Source: Acidobacteriota bacterium
Lineage (GTDB): Bacteria > Acidobacteriota > Thermoanaerobaculia > Multivoradales > J023
DNA length: 64,000 nt
Assembly (NCBI GenBank): GCA_029263315.1
Contig: JAJCXR010000065.1
Span: 62,001 to 126,000, forward strand
Direction of reading: 5' to 3'
Of this stretch, positions 35,311 through 44,100 are shown in pieces. The notes under the pieces were generated by a model. It was not told the DNA's origin and did no database searches. It saw only the letters and a list, made by a program, of their open reading frames with translations. The position numbers were made by a program, and so were the translations under genes. Each line of letters starts with the position of its first letter. The first letter of the stretch is position 1.

Positions 35311-37677
35311 ATGAGCAGGTCTCGTTTGGTGAGCAGGCTTTGTTTGAAGGCGGTGGTCGTGGTCGGTATTTTGCTGGTCGGTTCGGTGGCGACCCTCGCC
35401 GCCAGCGATTCCACCGTTGGTGAGGCGGCAGAGACAGAGTCTGAGGCGACTCACTCTGAAGCGCTGTCGGCTGAAACGCTGCCAGCTGAAACGCTGCCAG
35501 AAGTGTCAACTGCGCCTTCCGCAACCCGACCGACCCATGACATTCCGCAGATCGACGGCGCCATGACCATCGATGGGCAACTGGATGAGGCGGCCTGGCA
35601 GCAAGCTTTGATGCTGACACTGGATTTCGAGACGGATCCCGGTGAAAACGTAGCCGCCGAGGTGAGGACGGAGTGCTACCTGATGTACGACCAGCGCAGG
35701 TTGTATGTCGCCTTCAAGGCCTTCGATCCGGAGCCCGAGAAGATCCGGGCTCGCCTGACCGATCGCGACACCGCGTTCCGCGACGATTTCCTCGGTGTTG
35801 CCCTCGATACGTTCAACGATGAGCGCCACGCCTTCGAGTTTTTTGTCAATCCCCTGGGCATTCAGATGGATTTGATCTTCGATGACGTCAACAGCTCTGA
35901 GGATGAGTCGTGGAACGGTCTGTGGAAATCATCGGGTCGCTTGACGGACTTCGGTTACCAAGTGGAATTCGCCATTCCTTTCTCGACCCTACGCTTCCCG
36001 CGCACTTCGGGGGTTCAGACTTGGGGCATTGATGTCTTGCGGAAACGGCCGCGCAACTTCAGCCAGCGATTGGCGATCAACCCATTGGCCCGGGAGGTCA
36101 ATTGCTACCTCTGCCAATTCTCCAAGATTCGGGGCTTTGAAGGAATCAGTCCGGGCCGTAACATCGAGCTCAATCCGACCCTGACTTCCGCCCGCTTCGA
36201 TCGCCGGGCAGATGACGACCCCAACGGACCCCTGGTCGAGGGGGATGGGACGACCGACCTTGGTTTGACCGTCAGTTGGGGCATTTCGCCGAATATGACG
36301 CTGAGCGGCACGCTACAACCGGATTTTTCACAAGTGGAAGCGGATACGGCCCAACTCGACATCAACAACCGGTTTGCCCTGTTCTTCTCTGAGCGTCGCC
36401 CCTTCTTCCTGGAATCGGCGGAGCTGTTCAGCAGCCCCCTCGACATCGTGTTCACCCGCAATGTTGCGGCTCCCAAATGGGGTACCAAGCTCACCGGCAA
36501 ACAGGGGAAACACGCCATCGGGCTCTTTGTGGCGGAAGACGAGCAGACCAATCTGTTGTTCCCCGGTAGTCAAGGGTCCGACGCCGGGCGCTTCGATTTC
36601 GCCACCACAGACTCGGTGGTGCGTTATCGCCATGACATCGGAAGCTCTTCGGCCGTCGGCCTGCTGGCGACCCAGCGTCAAGGCTCCGGTTACTCCAACG
36701 AAGTTGCAGGGATCGACGGCCGCTTCCGCATCGGTAGCTCCCATTCCATCTCGATCCAAGGATTGACCTCGAGCACCCAGTATCCGATCGCGGTGGCCGA
36801 GGAATTCGAGCAACCCGAGGACAGCTTCGATGGCACGGCTTTGCGTGTGGCCTACGAATACGAAGGTCGAGAATGGATTGCCTACAGCACCTACGAGGAT
36901 TTGGACGACGGCTTCCGTGCCGACATGGGTTTTGTACCGCAGGTGGATTATCGCTTCTTGTTGGCCGGTTTGAAGCGCCTGTGGTGGGGCAGCGATGACA
37001 CCTGGTACTCACGCCTCGAATTGGGCGGTGACTGGAATCGTTCGGAAGATCAAGCGGGTCAGCTGTTGGAGGAAGAATCCGAGATCTGGGGATCCCTGTC
37101 GGGCCCCAAACAGCTCTATGTCAATCTCAATGTGGGCACCCGCGAGCAGGCATTTGACGGCGTTGTCTTCGATCAGGACTACTTCAACTCCTATTTTGAA
37201 ATCTCCCCCTCCGGTTCGTTCTATGTCACCCTACGGGCCAACTTCGGCGATGAGATCGACTTCGCCAATGTTCGCCCTGGACGCGCCATCCGGTGGGCCC
37301 CCTCCATACGGTGGGAGCTCGGGCGTCATTTGCGCACCGTGCTCTCCCATGATTATCGCCATCTGGATGTCGACGGTGGACGGCTGTTCGAGGCCAATTT
37401 GACCCAGCTGCGATGGGTCTATCAGCTCAATCGCCGGACCTTCGTGCGGCTGATCAGCCAACTGACTGACATCGAGCGCGATACCGATCTCTATGTCGAC
37501 GAAGTGGACAGCGAGACCCGCCGATGGTTCAACCAGTTGCTGTTTTCCTACAAGCTGAATCCCCGCACGGTGCTGTTCCTCGGCTATTCCGATGGCTATG
37601 AAGGGGATGAGCGCATCGATTTAAGGCAAGAGAACCGCGCACTTTTCTTCAAGGTCGGATACGCTTGGGTACTCTAA
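35311..37677 (+). CDS. Outer-membrane-type protein with CBM9-like N-terminal domain (DUF5916 family)
   Basis: A large exported protein (788 aa). After a signal peptide (about MSRSRLVSRLCLKAVVVVGILLVGSVATLA) comes a low-complexity Glu/Thr segment encoded by a 15-bp tandem repeat (AETLPAETLP). A CBM9-like beta-sandwich follows (IDGAMTIDGQLDEAAWQ, YDQRRLYVAFKAFDPEPEKI). The rest is a DUF5916-type beta-strand-rich domain ending in an aromatic residue-rich tail (YAWVL), consistent with an outer-membrane barrel. It may bind carbohydrate or polymer at the surface; function unproven. The ATG at 35311 has GGGAG upstream and is preferred to 35293. Confidence 0.82.
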   Translation: MSRSRLVSRLCLKAVVVVGILLVGSVATLAASDSTVGEAAETESEATHSEALSAETLPAETLPEVSTAPSATRPTHDIPQIDGAMTIDGQLDEAAWQQALMLTLDFETDPGENVAAEVRTECYLMYDQRRLYVAFKAFDPEPEKIRARLTDRDTAFRDDFLGVALDTFNDERHAFEFFVNPLGIQMDLIFDDVNSSEDESWNGLWKSSGRLTDFGYQVEFAIPFSTLRFPRTSGVQTWGIDVLRKRPRNFSQRLAINPLAREVNCYLCQFSKIRGFEGISPGRNIELNPTLTSARFDRRADDDPNGPLVEGDGTTDLGLTVSWGISPNMTLSGTLQPDFSQVEADTAQLDINNRFALFFSERRPFFLESAELFSSPLDIVFTRNVAAPKWGTKLTGKQGKHAIGLFVAEDEQTNLLFPGSQGSDAGRFDFATTDSVVRYRHDIGSSSAVGLLATQRQGSGYSNEVAGIDGRFRIGSSHSISIQGLTSSTQYPIAVAEEFEQPEDSFDGTALRVAYEYEGREWIAYSTYEDLDDGFRADMGFVPQVDYRFLLAGLKRLWWGSDDTWYSRLELGGDWNRSEDQAGQLLEEESEIWGSLSGPKQLYVNLNVGTREQAFDGVVFDQDYFNSYFEISPSGSFYVTLRANFGDEIDFANVRPGRAIRWAPSIRWELGRHLRTVLSHDYRHLDVDGGRLFEANLTQLRWVYQLNRRTFVRLISQLTDIERDTDLYVDEVDSETRRWFNQLLFSYKLNPRTVLFLGYSDGYEGDERIDLRQENRALFFKVGYAWVL
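35470..35499 (+). repeat. 15-bp coding tandem repeat
   Basis: GCTGAAACGCTGCCA occurs twice in tandem and encodes AETLP twice in the linker of the DUF5916 protein. Confidence 0.8.
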
Positions 37678-37704
37678 GAATTGATGACAGGCGGGGGGTT
37701 CTCT

Positions 37705-39114
37705 ATGCTCTTGCGACAAATCTACGACGATCAGCTGGCTCAGTACGCTTATTTGATTGGCTGTCAGCAGACCGGGGAGGCGTTGCTCGTCGATCCGGAA
37801 AGGGATATCGATCGCTATCTGCGGCATGCGGAGGCCGAAGGCTTGCGCATCGTGGCCGTGGCCGAAACCCATATCCACGCAGACTTTCTCTCGGGAGCCA
37901 GCGATTTTGCCCGGCTCCACGGAGTCCAGCTCTATTTATCGGATGAAGGTCGACCGGACTGGCGATATCAATGGGCCATCGACAGTGACTACGAGGTTCA
38001 TCTACTGCACCACGGAGATAGCTTCAACATCGGCAATATCGAGCTGCGGGCCCTCCACACCCCTGGCCACACGCCGGAGCACCTGTGCTTCCTGGTCACC
38101 GATCACGGGGGTGGGGCTTCCGATGCCATGGGTTTGCTGTCCGGTGATTTTGTATTTGTCGGCGACTTGGGGCGTCCCGATCTCTTGGAGACGGCGGCCG
38201 GAGAGGTCGGAGCCCGAGAGCCCGCCGCGGCCGCCCTCTTCGACTCCTTGGGTCGCTTCGTCGATCTGCCCGACTACGTCCAGGTTTGGCCGGCCCATGG
38301 CGCTGGCAGCGCTTGCGGCAAAGCCCTGGGTGCCGTTCCCATGTCGACGGTGGGCTATGAAAAACGCCACAATGCCGCCCTGCTGAGGGCGGAAGAGGGG
38401 GAGGCGGCTTTTGTCGATGCCATCCTCGATGGACAGCCGGAACCGCCGCCGTATTTTGCGCGCATGAAGCGCCTCAACAAAGAAGGCCCAGAGCCCTTGT
38501 GGCGCTTGCCCAAGCCGCGGCACATCCCGCCGGGATATCTCGACGAGTGGCTGGACGACAACCGTATGACGATCATCGATACGCGACGCGATCGCCAAGC
38601 TTTCATGGCCGGGCATCTGGCGGGAGCCCTGCTCGCACCGTTCGACCGCAGCTTCTTGACCATCGTGGGCTCGTACATCCAACCGGGAGATCGCCTGATT
38701 TTGGTCATCGAAGACACCGAGGTCGAGGCGGCGTCGCGGTCCTTGGTGCGCATCGGTATCGATCGTGTGGCCGGTTACCTGACCCCCGCCAGTCTGCGAC
38801 AGTATGTGGATCAAGGTGGTGTCTTGAAGAGCACGGAGGTGATCGATGGGGCCGAGCTCAAGGCGCGGATGGCCCAAGGTCCCGAGGCTAGTAGTGAGTT
38901 GGTGCTCGACGTGCGCGGTGCTTCGGAATTTGCGGCGGGGAGCATCTCCGGGGCCCTGAACGTAGCCCACACACGTCTGATGCCGAGGCTGGGGGATATC
39001 CCCGAAGACAAGACGCTGCTGGTTCACTGTCGAAGCGGGGCGCGGGCCGCGGCGGCGGTTGCCTTCCTGGAACGCCAGGGCCGCCATGCCGTGTTGGTGG
39101 ACGGCAAGGTTTGA
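37705..39114 (+). CDS. MBL-fold hydrolase with two rhodanese domains (persulfide dioxygenase-like)
   Basis: A 469-aa protein combining a metallo-beta-lactamase domain with two rhodanese-like domains, the layout of CstB/persulfide-dioxygenase-type enzymes. The MBL part starts MLLRQIYDDQLAQYAYLIGC and has ETHIHADFLSG, HTPGHTPEHLCF, and GDFVFVGDLGRPDL metal ligands. The first rhodanese-like domain (about MTIIDTRRDRQAF to LVRIGIDRVAGYL) has no catalytic Cys at the expected loop (VIEDTE). The second keeps the active site VHCRSGARA. A sulfur-oxidation or persulfide role is inferred. The start at ATG 37705 is preceded by GGGGGG; the track begins at TTG 37681. The protein ends abruptly after VLVDGKV. 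Confidence 0.88.
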   Translation: MLLRQIYDDQLAQYAYLIGCQQTGEALLVDPERDIDRYLRHAEAEGLRIVAVAETHIHADFLSGASDFARLHGVQLYLSDEGRPDWRYQWAIDSDYEVHLLHHGDSFNIGNIELRALHTPGHTPEHLCFLVTDHGGGASDAMGLLSGDFVFVGDLGRPDLLETAAGEVGAREPAAAALFDSLGRFVDLPDYVQVWPAHGAGSACGKALGAVPMSTVGYEKRHNAALLRAEEGEAAFVDAILDGQPEPPPYFARMKRLNKEGPEPLWRLPKPRHIPPGYLDEWLDDNRMTIIDTRRDRQAFMAGHLAGALLAPFDRSFLTIVGSYIQPGDRLILVIEDTEVEAASRSLVRIGIDRVAGYLTPASLRQYVDQGGVLKSTEVIDGAELKARMAQGPEASSELVLDVRGASEFAAGSISGALNVAHTRLMPRLGDIPEDKTLLVHCRSGARAAAAVAFLERQGRHAVLVDGKV

Positions 39115-39278
39115 CCTCAGCTGGCGGCCCTTGAACGCTTCGAAGAAGGGCAAGAGCTCTGTGGAGCGCCACCTCCGCATTGTCCGGCCTTGGTAGAGGC
39201 CGCTGGGTTGCGGTGCTTGCCACGAAGCGATAGCTTTGTGGCGGATAGACCTGATGACCCGCAAGGAGCCTTCCAAGT

Positions 39279-40253
39279 ATGCTAAATCTCGTTGATACCG
39301 CGCTGCCGCAGGGCGGTCCGTTGCCACGATTCTCTGGGCGCTGGGGCAGAAACACCCCGCTGAGGGCCCATGGTGGGCTGAACAGTGCCTTTTTACTGTT
39401 CTTTTGCCTATTGTCATTTCTGTTGCCTTGGTCGAGCCTGGCGGACGGTCTGGCGCCGACTCCGGAAGAGCTGGCGACGCCCCCCGAGACGGCAGAACGC
39501 CTGGCCAGTGGCTTGGTGACCCAAGTCATCGTACCGGGAACGGGCGAAGAGCATCCAGACGCCAACGATCTGGTGGCGGTGCACTTCATCGGCTGGACCC
39601 CGGACGGTATGGAATTTCGCAACAGCTACGTCGCCGACAAACACGGCGTTTTCAATCTACAGCAAGTTTTCCCCGGCTGGGCGGAAGGTATCCAGCTGAT
39701 GGTGGTGGGGGAGAAGCGCCGCTTGTGGATTCCAGAGCATCTGGGTCCGCAGAACCCCCGTGGTGGACCCCCGGGTGCCTCGGTCTTCGATGTCGAGCTC
39801 TTGGGTATCAAGCCGGTGCCCAATCCGACCACTCGGGTGGACAAACCCCTCGAGGATGCGGAGCGCACGGCATTCGGTGCCATGACCAAGGTACTGAAGG
39901 CGGGCGAAGGTGACGTTTACCCCGATCCTGACAGCGTCGTTCTTTTGCACTACAGCGGCTGGACGACGGATGGCTTGATCTTCGATTCGACGTATCCGAG
40001 GGGCCGTCCCACCGCCTTTCCCTTGGACAAGATCATGCCCGCCTTCGCCGACGCGGTGCAGCTCATGGTGGTGGGTGAAAAACGCTATGTGTGGATTCCC
40101 GCGGAGTTGGCAGAGGGGCAATGGCCCGGCAACCCGAAGGGTGATTTGGTCTTCGAAATGGAGCTGATACGGATCTTGCCGGCGGATGTCCTGAAGCCTT
40201 CGCAAGGAGGGGCTACGTCGGAGGAGGTACCGGACGCAGCAAAGAACGGCTAG
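39279..40253 (+). CDS. Secreted or membrane-anchored protein with two FKBP-type PPIase domains
   Basis: Predicted peptidyl-prolyl isomerase (324 aa). A basic N-terminal region of about 40 residues is followed by a hydrophobic segment (LLFFCLLSFLLPWSSLADG) that may be a signal peptide or anchor. Two FKBP-like domains follow: the first around DLVAVHFIGWTPDGMEF to QLMVVGEKRRLWIP, the second around DSVVLLHYSGWTTDGLIF to QLMVVGEKRYVWIP. Both keep the V(V)GEK(R) core. They probably assist folding of envelope proteins. AAGGAG 9 nt before the ATG at 39279 supports the start. It is followed by a rhomboid-like gene 124 bp downstream. Confidence 0.86.
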   Translation: MLNLVDTALPQGGPLPRFSGRWGRNTPLRAHGGLNSAFLLFFCLLSFLLPWSSLADGLAPTPEELATPPETAERLASGLVTQVIVPGTGEEHPDANDLVAVHFIGWTPDGMEFRNSYVADKHGVFNLQQVFPGWAEGIQLMVVGEKRRLWIPEHLGPQNPRGGPPGASVFDVELLGIKPVPNPTTRVDKPLEDAERTAFGAMTKVLKAGEGDVYPDPDSVVLLHYSGWTTDGLIFDSTYPRGRPTAFPLDKIMPAFADAVQLMVVGEKRYVWIPAELAEGQWPGNPKGDLVFEMELIRILPADVLKPSQGGATSEEVPDAAKNG

Positions 40254-40377
40254 GGCATCACCGCCGCCGAGCAGGTTCGAGGATGCATTCAGCAGCCTGT
40301 GGCAAACGTCAGACCGCGTTGAGACTCGCTCTCATTCGCGGAGCATTTTCACCACTGGCTGATAGGGGACGACGAAA

Positions 40378-41166
40378 ATGTCACGTTTCAATGATCAGCG
40401 CGGACAGGCGCTCAATTTTGGTGGAGTAAACGGTCCGCCGATCGATATCAAAGCCCTGTTGATTTTGCTCTTCGTGCTGTTCACGGCGGGTTATGTGCGA
40501 CCGTTGCGACCCTTCATCGAGTTACTGCACCTCGACCCGCAGATGTTCTCCAAGGGCTACTTTTGGCAGCTCGTAACCTACGCCGTGGCACCGGATACCA
40601 GTGGCCTCTGGTTCCTGATCAGCATGCTGATCTTGTTCCTCTTCGGGCGCGATGTCTTTCGTATGCTGGGCCGCCGACAATTCTGGCGCATGCTGTTTGG
40701 GGCGGTGGTCTCGGCGTCGGTGTTGGCCATGTTGGTGCACGGTCTGCTGCAGATCGTCGGATGGCAGTGGAGCCGTTCGCCCTTGATTCTGATGCACGGC
40801 AGCGAGATTCTGCTCACCATCATGATCGCGGCCTTCGCCACCCTGTATCCCAATGCCACCATTCGCCTATTTTTTGTTTTGCCGGTGCGGGCCAAGTCGT
40901 TTTTGTGGCTTGAAATTCTTCTGGCCTTTGTCCTCGGTTTCTTGCCCACCGCCGATTTGGCGGGTTTCCTGGGCATTTGCACGGCGGTGGGTGTGACCTA
41001 TGCCATCCTCACCGGCGGGCTGCGCCGAAATCTGCGGGAGCTGCGTCTGCGTTTCGAGCGCTGGTGGATCAGCCAACGCTTGCAGAAAATGAAAAAGCGG
41101 CGCGGCATGCGGGTGGTCAAACCCGACAAAGGTGGGGACGTGCGGCGCGGCCCGTGGGTCCACTGA
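40378..41166 (+). CDS. Rhomboid-like membrane protein lacking the catalytic dyad
   Basis: A 262-aa integral membrane protein with about six hydrophobic helices (starting near ALLILLFVLFTAGYV). Its fold looks rhomboid-like: FSKGYFWQLVTYAVAP resembles the family's first loop. However, the GxSG catalytic motif is replaced by LMHGSEILLT, and the last helix shows GFLGICTAVGVTYA with no His. It is therefore probably an inactive rhomboid (pseudoprotease) with a scaffold or quality-control role. A basic C-terminal tail follows (KKRRGMRVVKPDKG). It lies just before the Lhr-type helicase gene; the two do not share an obvious pathway. Confidence 0.7.
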   Translation: MSRFNDQRGQALNFGGVNGPPIDIKALLILLFVLFTAGYVRPLRPFIELLHLDPQMFSKGYFWQLVTYAVAPDTSGLWFLISMLILFLFGRDVFRMLGRRQFWRMLFGAVVSASVLAMLVHGLLQIVGWQWSRSPLILMHGSEILLTIMIAAFATLYPNATIRLFFVLPVRAKSFLWLEILLAFVLGFLPTADLAGFLGICTAVGVTYAILTGGLRRNLRELRLRFERWWISQRLQKMKKRRGMRVVKPDKGGDVRRGPWVH

Positions 41167-41180
41167 AAGCAGAACGCGGC

Positions 41181-44100
41181 ATGCCGCCGGTGGAGGCGGT
41201 GGATGCCGCTTCGGAAACAGCCCTAGAGCTCTTTCATCCGCTGATTCGCCGTTGGTTTCTCGAGCGTATTGGTCGCCCGACGGAGATCCAACGCCTGGCC
41301 TGGCCGCGCATCGCCGCCGGTGAGCACGTCTTGGTGTCGGCCCCCACCGGCAGCGGAAAGACGCTGACCGCCTTCTTGTGGGCCCTGCAGCAATTGCTCA
41401 CCCATGCCTGGCCGCGTCCAGGGGGCGAGTCCCGTCGCCTTGGGCCGCGGGTGCTGTACGTGTCGCCGCTGCGGGCCCTCAATAGCGACGTGCGCCGCAA
41501 TCTCGAGCGTCCCCTGGCAGAGCTGCGACAGATCTTCGAGCAGGCGAATGCGACACCGCCGGACGTGCAGGTGATGACCCGCAGCGGCGATACCTCGCCG
41601 CAAGAGCGTCGGCGTATGCTGCGCCGTCCGCCCCATATTCTGATCACCACCCCCGAAAGCCTCAACATTCTGCTCACTTCCAAGGGTGGGCGCGAGCTGC
41701 TGCTCGATTTGGAAACGGTCATCCTGGACGAGATCCACGCCGTCGCCGCGAGCAAACGCGGTACGCACTTGATCACCGCCGTCGAGCGCTTGGTGGGTTT
41801 GAGCGGCGAGTTTCAGCGCCTGGCCCTGTCGGCGACGGTTCGGCCAATGCAAGTGATCGCCGACTTTGTCGGCGGCCATGAGGTGAGACGGCGGGAGGGC
41901 GGCTACGATTACCTCAAACGTCCGGTGCGGGTGCTGCGCTCTGCTGCCCCCAAAACCTACGATATTCGTGTTGTCTATCCGCAGATCTCGGTCGCCACAG
42001 CCCCGCGGGCCAAACTTTCCAAGGGTGCTGCGCCGCCCACCGCGGCCTCCCAACGGGCCGTTGAGGAACGCCAAGAGGACGCCACCTGGAAGATCCTGGT
42101 CAAGGATTTCAAGAAAGTGGTGGCACGCAACCGCTCGACCCTCTTCTTCGCCAACAATCGTCGCCTCACCGAGCGCCTGACCCGCATGATGAACGAGGGG
42201 GAAGCGCACGATCTCGTCTACTCACACCACGGTTCCCTGTCACGGGAGGTGCGCTCGGTGGTGGAGACACGGCTCAAGGACGGTGAGCTAGCGGCCATCG
42301 TCGCCACCAACTCCTTGGAGCTGGGCATCGATATCGGCGATCTGGACGAGGTGGTGTTGGTCCAGACCCCCCGTTCAGTGGCCTCGGCGGTGCAGCGGAT
42401 CGGGCGGGCGGGGCACGGTGTCGGGCAGGTGAGCCGGGGTCGCCTTTATCCCACCTTTGGCCGTGATTTCCTCGATGCCGCCATCGTCGCCCGGGGGGTT
42501 CGCGAGCAAGACATCGAGGAGATGCGTCCCATCACGGCACCCCTCGATGTCTTGGCGCAAGTGGTGTTGTCGATGGTGTGCAGCGAAACCTGGCAGTTGG
42601 ACGACCTCTTCGCTACTTTGCGGGGGAGCTGGCCCTATCGTCAGCTCAGCCGTCGCCAATTCGATCTGGTGCTCGACATGTTGGCGGGACGCTTCGCGGA
42701 CAGTCGTATCCGCGAGCTGCGGCCCCGAATTTCCATCGACGCAGTGCGCGGCACCGTCAAGGCACGTCCGGGCAGCGCTCGGTTGATCTACATGGCCGGT
42801 GGCACCATCGCCGACCGCGGCTATTTCGCCTTGCGCCGGGAGGATACGCTGGTCAAGCTCGGTGAGCTGGACGAAGAGTTCGTCTGGGAGCGTTCCATCG
42901 GCGATGCCTTTACCCTCGGTGCGCAGGCCTGGCAAGTGCGCAAGATCACTCACAATGACGTCCTGGTATCCCCCACCCGCGGCGGTGGCGGCTTGGCCCC
43001 CTTTTGGCGGGCCGACAGCATGGACCGGGACTTCTCCTTCTGCCAGAAAGCCGCCAGATTCTTGCTCGAGGCGGAGACCCGCCTCGGCGACAAGGCTTTT
43101 GCCGAGTCGCTGCGGCAGGACTACAGCATGCAAACTGGGGCGGCGGAGGAGTTGCTCAGTTTCCTGCGTTTGCAGAAGGCGTCCACCGGCAAGTTGCCCC
43201 ATGCGGAGCGCTTGCTGGTGGAGCATTGTCCGTTGCAAGTGCAAGGGGAGCATCAACAACAGATCATCCTCCACACCCTGTGGGGCGGCACGGTCAACCG
43301 TCCGCTGGTCATCGCCCTGCAGGCGGCCTGGGAAGAGCAATTCGGCGACGGCTTCGAGGCCTTCCATGACGACGATGCGGTGTTGATTCGCCTGCCGCGC
43401 CGCATGGAGGTCAGGGAGCTGCTCAGCCTGGTGGATCCCGAGCACGTCGAGGGCTTGCTGCGGCGTCGCTTGGAGAGCACGGGCTTTTTTGGCTCCCGCT
43501 TTCGGGCCAACGCCAGCACCGCGTTGTTGTTGCCGAAGTCCGGTTTCCGCTCCCGGACTCCCTTGTGGATGAGTCGTCAACGGGCCAAGAAGCTCTTGCA
43601 GTCGGTGCGGCCCTACGGGGATTTTCCTATCCTGGTGGAGACCTGGCGCACCTGCCTGCAGGACGATCTAGACCTCGAAAATCTGAAGAAAATGCTGCAC
43701 CGCGTACGTCTGCGGGAGCTACCGCTGGTGGAAGTGCGCACTGAGGCGCCGTCGCCCTTTGCCGCCGGTTTGATGTGGAAACACACCAACCACTACATGT
43801 ATCAGGACGATACCCCCGAGTCGGCTGGGGCCTCGGGGCTGCGACAGGACGTGCTGCAGGAGCTTGTTTTTGCTTCCCATCTGCGTCCTCGGTTGAGACG
43901 CGAGCTGGTGGAACGATTTCGTCGCAAGGTGCAGCGCACGGCGCCCGGCTATGCGCCGGCCCCGGGTGACGACCTACGGGACTGGATTTTGGAGCGCCAG
44001 CTGGTGCCGGCCGATGAGTGGACAGAGCTCCTGACGGCGGTGAGCCATGACCATGGGCTTTCACACGAGGAGGTGGCGGCCTCCGTAGCTGAGCGGTGCC

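Noticed and set aside
38002-39417. A 471-aa minus-strand ORF over the MBL-rhodanese gene
   Set aside because: It is antisense to a gene with full metal-site motifs and shows no domain of its own.
41223-43580. Long minus-strand ORFs over the Lhr helicase
   Set aside because: They are shadows in a GC-rich codon frame; the plus-strand helicase motifs are complete.
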